The notes below the pieces were generated by a model, which made no database searches, was not told the origin of the DNA, and saw nothing but the letters and a program-made list of their open reading frames with translations. From the NCBI GenBank assembly GCA_002341345.1, contig DDNW01000071.1, positions 1-17,131 on the forward strand: a stretch of 17,131 nucleotides of DNA. The letters run 5' to 3'. The position numbers and the translations under genes are program-made. Shown here one piece after another: positions 5,328 through 12,298 of this stretch (the first letter of the stretch is position 1; each line of letters opens with the position of its first letter). This stretch comes from Erythrobacter sp. UBA2510. Its GTDB lineage: Bacteria > Pseudomonadota > Alphaproteobacteria > Sphingomonadales > Sphingomonadaceae.

Positions 5328-7118
5328 ATGGCCAGTATCGTCCCAAATACCGAGTGTTCTGACACCCGGAGGTTCCCGCTCACCGGTTGGAGAGTAATTC
5401 TGTTGCTTTGGGCGGGGTTTGCGACCTTCCGGCTATTGGCTTTGCCTTTCTTCAATTACGATCCGACCGACCCTGATGACTTTTTGCGGATGATGCAGGT
5501 GCACGATCTGCTTGGCGGGCAGGACTGGTTCGACGTGCGTCAGTATCGGATCGACCCGCCGGCAGGCGCCGATATGCACTGGTCGCGCATCGTCGATTTG
5601 CCGCTTGCGACCGTGGCTCTGATCTTCGGCCTTTTTCTCGAGGCCGATCAAGCGGAATTTGCCGCAATGGTGCTGGTGCCGCTAGTCTACATGGGCGTCG
5701 CGCTGCTTTTGCTGCGAGCGATTATGCAGCGGCTCGCATTGTCGGAAGAGGCCATTGCGTTAGGCTTATTTGCGGCCTTGCTGTTTCCACTGGTACAGAG
5801 TGGTTTCGCCCCGCTCAGGATCGACCATCACACACCTCAGGCCCTGTGTGCGCTGGGCTGCCTGTTGATGCTGTTGCACGCCCCTTCATATAGAGCGGCG
5901 CTGGGTTCCGGCGCCTTGTCCGCTGCCTGGCTGTGCATCTCGCTCGAAGCTCTGCCGCAGGTCGCTGCGTTCGCCGCCATATATGGACTGCGCTACCTGA
6001 TGAATCGCGATCGCTCGCTGGCTTGGTATCTCGCTGGACTGGCAGCTCTGGCTCCTGTGCTTTCTTTGGCCACAAGGTCGCCAGCTGAATTGCTTGCCCC
6101 TTACTGCGATATCCTTCGTCCGGGACACATGGTTGCTTTCGGAGCTGGCGCAGTGATCGCCGTCGCCTTACCCTATCTGCCGCTGCAGGATCGTATTGGG
6201 GGCAGGTTGGCAGGGCTGTGCGCGTTGCCGTTCGCCTGTATCCCCATCGTTCTGGGTAGTATCGGCGTATGTGCATTTGATCCCTTCGCAAACATCACCC
6301 CACTGATGCGCGAATACTGGTACAATAATGTTCTCGAAGGCCTGCCATTCTGGCGCGTACTGCCTTCTCAGGCTGCTATGGCCTTGTGGACAGTGATGAT
6401 CATACCGGCAGGCTGGTTCGTCGCGCGTCGCACTGGGCTGACGCAGCTCAGCTGGAGCGATCGCTGGACTGATCTCACGATCATGGCACTGCTGATGGGT
6501 GGGTTTTCGCTACTCCTGTTGAGGGCGTCTTTTGTTGTACAACTTTTCGCAGCTCCGTTTGCCGGCGTTCTTATTTGGAATTTTCTGCCACGGGCTCGTT
6601 GCATACCCAATATGCTCGCCAGGGTAGGCGCGACGGTCGCGTGCTTCGTTTTGGCAACGCCCGTCATTGCCAGCGCAGCGGGCAAGCCGCTCGACAGCAT
6701 GCTGTTCTTCGATACTGCGCGGAAGCGGGCGGACGATCTAAGAAGCGAATACTCCTGCAAAATTGACAGGTTACGGGCCCTGCCCGCCGGACATATGTAT
6801 ACCACACTCGATCTCGGGCCTGAGATCGTCGCGAAGACCGATCTAACAGTCATGGCAACTGGTCATCATCGTAACGCTGAACGAATGACGCAGGTTATCG
6901 ACACGTTCAGTGGCAATCCAGCCGAGGCGAAGCGCCGGATACTGGAGAGCAAAGCGCGTTATGTGATGCTTTGTCTCTCCGGTCTGGACGTCGCTTTCTA
7001 TCGAACTCGTCGCCCCGATAACCTGGCAAATGCAATTGCTGATGACGAAGCGCCTGAGTGGCTTTCGCCGGTCGAGGGTTTCACCGCAGGGCCGCTGCGG
7101 GTTTTCCGAGTCGAGTAG
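5328..7118 (+). CDS. Multi-spanning membrane protein resembling a GT-C glycosyltransferase, uncharacterised
   Basis: A 596-residue protein with around ten or more hydrophobic segments (23-41, 93-106, 111-133, 142-157, 168-184, 190-225, 230-248, 267-284, 295-315, 348-366, 382-418, 430-450) and a soluble C-terminal domain (about 455-596). The first external loop has DPTDPDD (45-51), QDWFDVRQYR (65-74), PPAGADMHWSR (77-87), and later RIDHHTPQ (164-171). An acidic pair right after helix 1 is the usual catalytic layout of GT-C enzymes, which use polyprenyl-phosphate sugars. I recall similar QYR...MHWSR and IDHH patterns in unannotated alphaproteobacterial membrane proteins but know no characterised member. 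It is the last gene of the operon and ends 7 bp from the convergent msrB. Codons rare elsewhere here occur (TTA at 5760, 5766, 6771; several ATA; AGA at 6741). Transferase activity is inferred. Confidence 0.75.
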   Translation: MASIVPNTECSDTRRFPLTGWRVILLLWAGFATFRLLALPFFNYDPTDPDDFLRMMQVHDLLGGQDWFDVRQYRIDPPAGADMHWSRIVDLPLATVALIFGLFLEADQAEFAAMVLVPLVYMGVALLLLRAIMQRLALSEEAIALGLFAALLFPLVQSGFAPLRIDHHTPQALCALGCLLMLLHAPSYRAALGSGALSAAWLCISLEALPQVAAFAAIYGLRYLMNRDRSLAWYLAGLAALAPVLSLATRSPAELLAPYCDILRPGHMVAFGAGAVIAVALPYLPLQDRIGGRLAGLCALPFACIPIVLGSIGVCAFDPFANITPLMREYWYNNVLEGLPFWRVLPSQAAMALWTVMIIPAGWFVARRTGLTQLSWSDRWTDLTIMALLMGGFSLLLLRASFVVQLFAAPFAGVLIWNFLPRARCIPNMLARVGATVACFVLATPVIASAAGKPLDSMLFFDTARKRADDLRSEYSCKIDRLRALPAGHMYTTLDLGPEIVAKTDLTVMATGHHRNAERMTQVIDTFSGNPAEAKRRILESKARYVMLCLSGLDVAFYRTRRPDNLANAIADDEAPEWLSPVEGFTAGPLRVFRVE

Positions 7119-7125
7119 GGCGCCG

Positions 7126-7623
7126 TCAGCCAGCCAAGAACTTCAGCGCCAGCCCGTTGATACAATGACGCTTGCCAGTGGGCTGCGGGCCATCGTTGAA
7201 GATATGGCCCAGATGCCCGCCGCAATCGGCGCAATGCACCTCGGTGCGCGGATAGCCGATCTTGTAATCGGTGCTGGTGCCGACCGCGCCGCTGTCGATG
7301 GCCTTCCAGAAGCTCGGCCAGCCGGTGCGGCTGTCGTATTTCGCAGCGGAGGAATAGAGCCGGTTGTTGCAGCCTGCGCACACGAAGGTGCCTTTCCGTT
7401 TCTCGTCATTGAGCGGCGAGGTATAGGGGCGCTCGGTCGCCTCCTGCCGCAGCACGCGATATTGCGCGTCGGTCAGACGTTTGCGCCATTCCGCATCTGA
7501 ATAGGAAATGCGGAAATTCTCCGCCTTGGCCTCGGCAGAACCGCAGGCGGCCAATGCCGGCAGCGCGGCGCCCGCACCGAGCCAGCCGAGAAAATGGCGC
7601 CGAGAGGTTGTCTTGCCCGTCAT
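7126..7623 (-). CDS. msrB: Peptide-methionine (R)-S-oxide reductase, predicted Tat-exported lipoprotein
   Basis: Reduces the R form of methionine sulfoxide in proteins. It has 165 residues. The leader reads TSRRHFLGWLG, a twin-arginine motif (R8, R9), then an apolar stretch and a lipobox LAAC with C27. The enzyme should therefore be exported folded and lipid-anchored outside the cytoplasm. The MsrB domain (about 40-163) has zinc ligands C82, C85, C131 and C134, the TGWPSFW segment (100-106), HLGHIFNDGP, and the catalytic C154 in RHCINGLAL. The recycling cysteine that some MsrBs carry just before GWPSF is threonine here, so regeneration must use another thiol or partner. It lies 42 bp downstream of the ABC permease on the same strand and probably belongs to that operon. 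The left end faces the GT-C-like gene with a 7-bp gap and no terminator between them. Confidence 0.95.
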   Translation of the reverse strand: MTGKTTSRRHFLGWLGAGAALPALAACGSAEAKAENFRISYSDAEWRKRLTDAQYRVLRQEATERPYTSPLNDEKRKGTFVCAGCNNRLYSSAAKYDSRTGWPSFWKAIDSGAVGTSTDYKIGYPRTEVHCADCGGHLGHIFNDGPQPTGKRHCINGLALKFLAG

Positions 7624-7665
7624 GTTGCCTGTTATGGCTATGCTAAACCGAACCCCCGCTGAATA

Positions 7666-8913
7666 TCATGCTGCCTGCTCGGCCCGTTTCCCGCTCCGCG
7701 ACTTCTTCTTCGCAGCGCCGCGCGGGCCGGACTTCATCACCTTGCGGCGGAACAATTGCGCGCCAAAGCGGATGAACAGCGCCACGCAGACCAGCTGCCA
7801 GCCGATCGCCACCGCATGCGGCCATAGCGCCTCGTCCGTGGCGGCCCGCGCGAGCATCGCGAAGGGCGAGCTCAAGGGGAAGGCCATCGCTGCATATTCG
7901 GTCCATTGTCCGTGCTGGGTCACTGCCATGCTTGCAAGGAAGAACACCATCACCTGCGCCATCGTCACCGGCATGGACAGCGTCTGCACGTCGCGCACGG
8001 TTGCCGCCATCGAGCCGACCGCGAGGAAGATCGCGCCGAGCAGCAGATAGCCCATCGCGAAATAGACAACGCCGAGCGCAAAGAAGAGCGGCCAGCCGAC
8101 GCCCGGACTGGTGAAGCTGGCGAGCGAGAAATCGCCCGCCGCCAGGATCAGCGCGCCGGTCGAGCCCCAGACAGCGATGCCCACCGCCGAGATGCCGAGC
8201 ATCGCGAACAGCTTGCCCAGGAACACCGCATCCATCGGAATGGCGGCAGCGAGGATCTCGATAATCTTGTTGCCCTTCTCCTCGGCGAGGTTCGACAGGA
8301 CCATGGTGGCGAGCAGCATGATCAGCAGGAACAGGATCAGCTGGCCGCCCTGCGCGGTCCGCAGCCGTCCGGTGTTCTGCGTGGCGCCGCTGGTCGCAAC
8401 GACCTGGGTGGCGACATCGGGCAGAGCCAGCGACGTATCGTCTGCCGCGCGTGCGGCAATCAGCGCGACAACGCCGCGCCAGCGGTCCAGCGTACCTTGC
8501 GTGGCGGCGAGCTGGGGGGCGGCCAGCGTGCCGGTCACAACGCCAGCGAAGCGGCCTTCCCCACTTTCGAGCACTCTAACGCCATCGAAGGTCTGGCCGG
8601 GTTCAAGCCGTTCGAGCACGACCATGTTCGGGATCGCGGGGCCGATCTGCGCTGCCAGTTCGTCGCGGGCGTGCAGCATGGCCTCGGTGTCCTGCGCTTC
8701 CATGGCGAGGCCGATGTCGGCGCTCATCGCAATGCTTTGCGTCTGCGCGCCGATCCCGCCTGCCATGGTCGCGACGATGGCCGGAAATAGCGGTCCCAGG
8801 AGAAACAGGAAGAAGGTGCGACCAAACAGGATCGCCAGGAAGTCGCGGCGGGCGACAACCAGCGCCGCGCGCCAGAAGGACAAGCGACCGGGTGCCTGGG
8901 CTGCATCGCTCAT
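7666..8913 (-). CDS. ABC-2 type transporter permease, NatB-like
   Basis: Membrane subunit of an ABC exporter, 415 residues. One helix (about 33-53) is followed by a large extracytoplasmic domain (about 55-185), then five helices (about 190-208, 232-258, 272-300, 312-332, 366-384). This is the architecture of NatB and related ABC-2 permeases. The cytoplasmic motif EEKGNKIIEILAAA (211-224) after helix 2 is the family's coupling element. The C-terminus is an unusually lysine/arginine-rich tail (390-410). The start overlaps the stop of the ATPase gene by four bases (ATGA), so the two are translationally coupled. NatAB of Bacillus exports sodium; proteobacterial relatives have mostly unknown substrates, so none is assigned here. 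msrB follows. Confidence 0.9.
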   Translation of the reverse strand: MSDAAQAPGRLSFWRAALVVARRDFLAILFGRTFFLFLLGPLFPAIVATMAGGIGAQTQSIAMSADIGLAMEAQDTEAMLHARDELAAQIGPAIPNMVVLERLEPGQTFDGVRVLESGEGRFAGVVTGTLAAPQLAATQGTLDRWRGVVALIAARAADDTSLALPDVATQVVATSGATQNTGRLRTAQGGQLILFLLIMLLATMVLSNLAEEKGNKIIEILAAAIPMDAVFLGKLFAMLGISAVGIAVWGSTGALILAAGDFSLASFTSPGVGWPLFFALGVVYFAMGYLLLGAIFLAVGSMAATVRDVQTLSMPVTMAQVMVFFLASMAVTQHGQWTEYAAMAFPLSSPFAMLARAATDEALWPHAVAIGWQLVCVALFIRFGAQLFRRKVMKSGPRGAAKKKSRSGKRAEQAA

Positions 8914-9890
8914 GCTGCATCCCCTGCGCTGCGCGTATCCATGTCACGTACCGCCGCTTCGCCTGCGATGGCGACGAAGGCATCATGCAGTCCGGCGCGT
9001 TCGATCGAGAGCGAGAGGATGCCCGCATCGCCGTCGATCAGCGCGCGCAGTAATGGTTCGACCCCGGTTTCAGGCAGCGTAAATTGCCAGAAATCGCCGA
9101 CCCGCCGCGTATCTTCGGGCAGCGCATTGCGCCACGCGCCTTCGCGGCTCCTCGTCTCCAGTCGCACTTGTGCCGGAATGCGGTCGCGCGCCGTCTCGAC
9201 GCTGCCCGCATAAGGAACCCTGCCCCCGGCGATGATTGCCACGCCTTCGCACAGCCGTTCGGCATGGTGGATCACGTGGGTCGAGAAGATCACCGTGGTG
9301 CCCTGTTCGGCCAGATCGCGGATCATCACCTCCAGCTTGCCCTGATTGATCGCGTCGAGCCCCGAGAACGGCTCGTCCAGCACCACCAGCTCCGGCTGGT
9401 GCACCAGCGTACCGAGCAGCTGCACGGTCTGCGCCATGCCCTTGGATAATTGCCGGATCTGCCTGCTTGCTGCGTGGCCCAGATCGTGGCGCTCAAGCAG
9501 TTCGCGACCACGCCGCCGCCCTTCGGCCAATGGCAGGCCGCGCAGTGCACCCATGAAGGCGATGGCCTCGATCGCCTTCATCGAGGGGTAGAGGCCGCGC
9601 TCCTCCGGCAGATAGCCGATCCGGCGCGCCACATCGCGCGGATTGTCGTGCCCGAGCACGCGGCGATAGCCGGCATCAGGCTCGATAATACCCATCAACA
9701 TGCGCAGGGTGGTGGTCTTGCCCGCGCCATTGGGCCCAAGGATGCCGTAAATTGCACCCTTGCGCACCGACAAATCTACGCCGTCCACCGCCAGCGTGCC
9801 GTCGAACGCCTTGACGAGCCCGCGCGCCTCTATCGCCAGCAATCCTTTGCCGACGTCGCTTTCGCGCGTTTCGCCTGTCGCCATATCCAT
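8910..9890 (-). CDS. ABC transporter ATP-binding protein, NatA-like
   Basis: ATPase subunit partnering the NatB-like permease, 326 residues from ATG 9890. Walker A is GPNGAGKTT (52-60), the signature loop LSKGM (148-152), Walker B LVVLDEP with catalytic E173, and the switch histidine H205 in STHV. The usual Q-loop glutamine is replaced by E96 in GYLPEERGLY, which is characteristic of this subfamily and not a defect. The part after about 235 is the C-terminal extension common to NatA-type proteins. The frame opens with TTG at 9911, and a second ATG is at 9884. I chose ATG 9890 because the TTG lacks a good ribosome-binding site; the exact start is uncertain. It is divergent from queG with about 45 bp between, which must hold both promoters. 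Confidence 0.92.
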   Translation of the reverse strand: MDMATGETRESDVGKGLLAIEARGLVKAFDGTLAVDGVDLSVRKGAIYGILGPNGAGKTTTLRMLMGIIEPDAGYRRVLGHDNPRDVARRIGYLPEERGLYPSMKAIEAIAFMGALRGLPLAEGRRRGRELLERHDLGHAASRQIRQLSKGMAQTVQLLGTLVHQPELVVLDEPFSGLDAINQGKLEVMIRDLAEQGTTVIFSTHVIHHAERLCEGVAIIAGGRVPYAGSVETARDRIPAQVRLETRSREGAWRNALPEDTRRVGDFWQFTLPETGVEPLLRALIDGDAGILSLSIERAGLHDAFVAIAGEAAVRDMDTRSAGDAA

Positions 9891-9935
9891 GGCCAACGCG
9901 CTACAGGGCAAGGATGAAGGCGAGCAACCCGAAAC

Positions 9936-11012
9936 ATGGTTAACCGCGCGTTAGATGCGGCGGCAATTGCGACGCTTCAGCATGCCCTGCGCGAGAAGGC
10001 GCGCGAGCTGGGCTTCGCCAGTATCGGCTTTGCGCCTGCCGCCGACGATCCGGTGCGGGCGCGGCATCTGCACGAATGGCTGGATGAGGGCCTTCATGGC
10101 CAGATGGGCTGGATGGCGGATCGGGCCGAGGTACGGCAGGGGCCGCGCAGCATGTGGCCCGAGGCGCAAAGCGTTATCGCGCTGGGCATGTCCTATGCGC
10201 CCGAGGGCGACCCGCTGGCGCTGGAGGATGCACCGGAAAAGGCGCGCATCTCGGTCTATGCGCAGGGGCGCGATTATCACGACGTGGTCAAAAAGGCGCT
10301 GAAAAGGCTCGCCCGCTGGCTGGTGACGGAGGCCGGAAAGGCGGGCCTTGGCGAGGTGGCGCTCAAGGTCTTCGTCGATACCGCTCCGGTGATGGAAAAG
10401 CCGCTGGGCGCGGCGGCGGGGATTGGCTGGCAGGGCAAGCACACCAACCTCGTCAGTCGCGAATATGGCAGCTGGCTGTTTCTCGGCGCGATCTACACGA
10501 CGCTGGAGTTCGCGCCCGACGAAGCCCATCCGGATCGCTGCGGGTCGTGCAACTCCTGTCAGGTGGCCTGCCCAACTGACGCATTCCCTGAACCGTATAG
10601 GTTAGATGCCAGGCGCTGCATATCCTATCTGACGATAGAACATACCGGACCGATCCCGCATGAATTCCGAGAGGCCATGGGCAACCGCATCTATGGCTGC
10701 GACGATTGCCTCGCTGTGTGCCCATGGAACAGTTTTGCCAGCGCCGCGCAGCGCAACAAGGCACTAGCCCCGCGCGAGGAGCTGCGTGCGCCTGATCTTG
10801 CAGCCTTGCTGGCGCTCGACGATGCGGGATTCCGGGCGCTGTTTTCCGGCTCGCCGATCAAGCGGATCGGGCGCAATCGCTTCGTGCGCAATTGCCTGAT
10901 CGCGGCGGGCAACAGCGGCGCTCCCGAACTGCGCGAGCCGGTAGAGCGTCTGACGCTGGACGAAGAGCCGGTCGTCTCTGAGGCCGCTTCCTGGGCCTTG
11001 GGAAGACTCTAG
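9936..11012 (+). CDS. queG: Epoxyqueuosine reductase
   Basis: Last step of queuosine synthesis: reduces epoxyqueuosine in the wobble position of tRNAs for Asp, Asn, His and Tyr, using cobalamin and two [4Fe-4S] clusters. It has 358 residues, the normal family length. The catalytic acid is D148 in [10 protein letters not shown], and [13 protein letters not shown] (161-173) is the cobalamin-site region. Cluster cysteines are C202, C205, C208, C212 and C228, C255, C258, C262 ([12 protein letters not shown] and [11 protein letters not shown]). The C-terminus is a short HEAT-like region that recognises tRNA. The start ATG 9936 is followed directly by the palindrome GGTTAACC (9938-9945); an AAGG lies about 15 bases upstream, so the ribosome-binding site is weak. 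The stop codon TAG is shared on the opposite strand with the next gene. Confidence 0.97.
   Translation: MVNRALDAAAIATLQHALREKARELGFASIGFAPAADDPVRARHLHEWLDEGLHGQMGWMADRAEVRQGPRSMWPEAQSVIALGMSYAPEGDPLALEDAPEKARISVYAQGRDYHDVVKKALKRLARWLVTEAGKAGLGEVALKVFVDTAPVMEKPLGAAAGIGWQGKHTNLVSREYGSWLFLGAIYTTLEFAPDEAHPDRCGSCNSCQVACPTDAFPEPYRLDARRCISYLTIEHTGPIPHEFREAMGNRIYGCDDCLAVCPWNSFASAAQRNKALAPREELRAPDLAALLALDDAGFRALFSGSPIKRIGRNRFVRNCLIAAGNSGAPELREPVERLTLDEEPVVSEAASWALGRL
9938..9945. repeat. Palindrome GGTTAACC at the queG start
   Basis: A perfect 8-bp palindrome beginning with the G of the queG ATG. It could be a regulator or nucleoid-protein contact in the short divergent gap, or coincidence. Confidence 0.2.
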
Positions 11013-12238
11013 AGGAACTCTTTCAGCGGTTTGTCTGCATCCAGAAGCTCTTCGGGATCGACATGCGTGCGGGCCGCGATCAGTTTCTGGCCCTGCACGA
11101 AGTCCTTCGCCTTGTTGACCGCATCGACCGCGATCACGCGCCCGTCCTTCAGGTACACGACCGAGAAGCTGCGGTCCGCCGGATTGCCGCGCAGCACGGT
11201 CGTATCATGGCCGGTGCTTAGCCCTGCGGTCTGCAGGCGGATGTCGTACTGGTTAGACCAGAACCACGGCAGCGCATGGTAGGGCTGCGGATCGCCGGTG
11301 ATGACCTGCGCAACGATGCGGGCCTGATCATGCGCGTTCTGAACACTTTCCAGCCGGATCACCGCACCATCGGCGAACTCGTTGGCATGCGCCGCGCAAT
11401 CGCCGATTGCGAAGACGTCTTCCAGATTAGTCTGGCAGAATTCATCGACGTCGACGCCATTTGCGCCCGCGGCGCCCGCCGCAATCAGCGGACCTACGCT
11501 GGGCACGATGCCGATCCCGGCGATCACGATATCGCAGGGTATCTCCTCGCCGCTTTCGAGGCGAACGGCGGCGACCTTGTCCTCATCATCGCCGAGGATC
11601 GAGTGCAGGCTGGTGTTAAGGCGAATGTCGACGCCGTGACGACGATGCTCGTCCTCGAAGAAATGGGACAGGTCCTCGCCCGCAACGCGTGACAGGACGC
11701 GGTCGGCGAATTCGATCAGTGTCACCTGGCAGTCGAACTTGGTCATCACCGCCGCGGCTTCGAGGCCGATATAGCCGCCGCCGATCACGACGACGCGTTT
11801 GCCGCCGGTACCGAGGTCGGCCATCAGCGCATCGACATCAGGCTTGTGGCGCACGACGTGGACGCCCTGCAATTGTGCGCCAGGGCATGACAGGCGCCGC
11901 GCATCGCCGCCGCCTGACCACACCAGCTTGTCGTAATGGAGGACCTCGCCACCGGACAGCGTCAGTTCGTGCGCCACCGGGTCGATCTTGGTTGCCACCA
12001 CCCCGCCGCGCAGGGTGATGTGCTTGTCGACCCAGAATTGCTCGGGGCGGATCAGAATGCGCTCGAAAGGCTTGTCGCCTGAGAGATATTCCTTGGACAA
12101 GGGCGGCTTCTCGTACGGTGCCGTCTTGTCGCGACCCAGCATCAGGATCGAGCCCTCAAACCCAAGCTGCCGCAGCGAGATGGCGGTTTGCGCACCACCA
12201 TGGCCGTTGCCAACGATGATCACATCATAATGGTCCAT
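11009..12238 (-). CDS. NAD(P)/FAD-dependent ferredoxin/rubredoxin-type reductase
   Basis: A 409-residue flavoprotein of the putidaredoxin/rhodocoxin reductase family, which passes electrons from NADH to a [2Fe-2S] ferredoxin or rubredoxin, typically for cytochrome P450s or oxygenases. The FAD Rossmann motif is GNGHGG (10-15), followed by [12 protein letters not shown] (41-52). The NADH motif is GGGYIG (153-158), with E176 at the end of the next strand, favouring NADH over NADPH. The second FAD contact is FAIGDC (276-281), then [10 protein letters not shown] (297-306) and [13 protein letters not shown] (324-336), all family hallmarks. GGAG five bases before ATG 12238 supports the start. No ferredoxin or P450 gene is in the window, so the partner is unknown. 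It lies 60 bp downstream of the glutamate dehydrogenase gene on the same strand and could be co-transcribed. Confidence 0.93.
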   Translation of the reverse strand: MDHYDVIIVGNGHGGAQTAISLRQLGFEGSILMLGRDKTAPYEKPPLSKEYLSGDKPFERILIRPEQFWVDKHITLRGGVVATKIDPVAHELTLSGGEVLHYDKLVWSGGGDARRLSCPGAQLQGVHVVRHKPDVDALMADLGTGGKRVVVIGGGYIGLEAAAVMTKFDCQVTLIEFADRVLSRVAGEDLSHFFEDEHRRHGVDIRLNTSLHSILGDDEDKVAAVRLESGEEIPCDIVIAGIGIVPSVGPLIAAGAAGANGVDVDEFCQTNLEDVFAIGDCAAHANEFADGAVIRLESVQNAHDQARIVAQVITGDPQPYHALPWFWSNQYDIRLQTAGLSTGHDTTVLRGNPADRSFSVVYLKDGRVIAVDAVNKAKDFVQGQKLIAARTHVDPEELLDADKPLKEFL

Positions 12239-12251
12239 GGCGGCTCCATTG

Positions 12252-12269
12252 CCCGAAGTTCATTTCGGG
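12252..12269 (-). terminator. Weak stem-loop between the glutamate dehydrogenase and reductase genes
   Basis: CCCGAA (12252-12257) and TTCGGG (12264-12269) form a 6-bp stem with a six-base loop in the 60-bp gap. No T-run follows on the minus strand, so termination would be weak at best. It may only attenuate read-through into the reductase gene. Confidence 0.3.
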
Positions 12270-12298
12270 TCAAGTGATCTGGGCGAAAGGATGGCTTA

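Noticed and set aside
7906..8790. 294-residue plus-strand frame inside the ABC permease gene
   Set aside because: Antisense shadow of the permease. The His/Arg/Glu/Asp/Gln-rich composition has no recognisable fold and there is no ribosome-binding site.
9091..9100. Possible defect in the ABC ATPase from loss of the Q-loop glutamine
   Set aside because: GYLPEERGLY is the normal wording of NatA-type ATPases, and all other nucleotide-binding motifs are intact.
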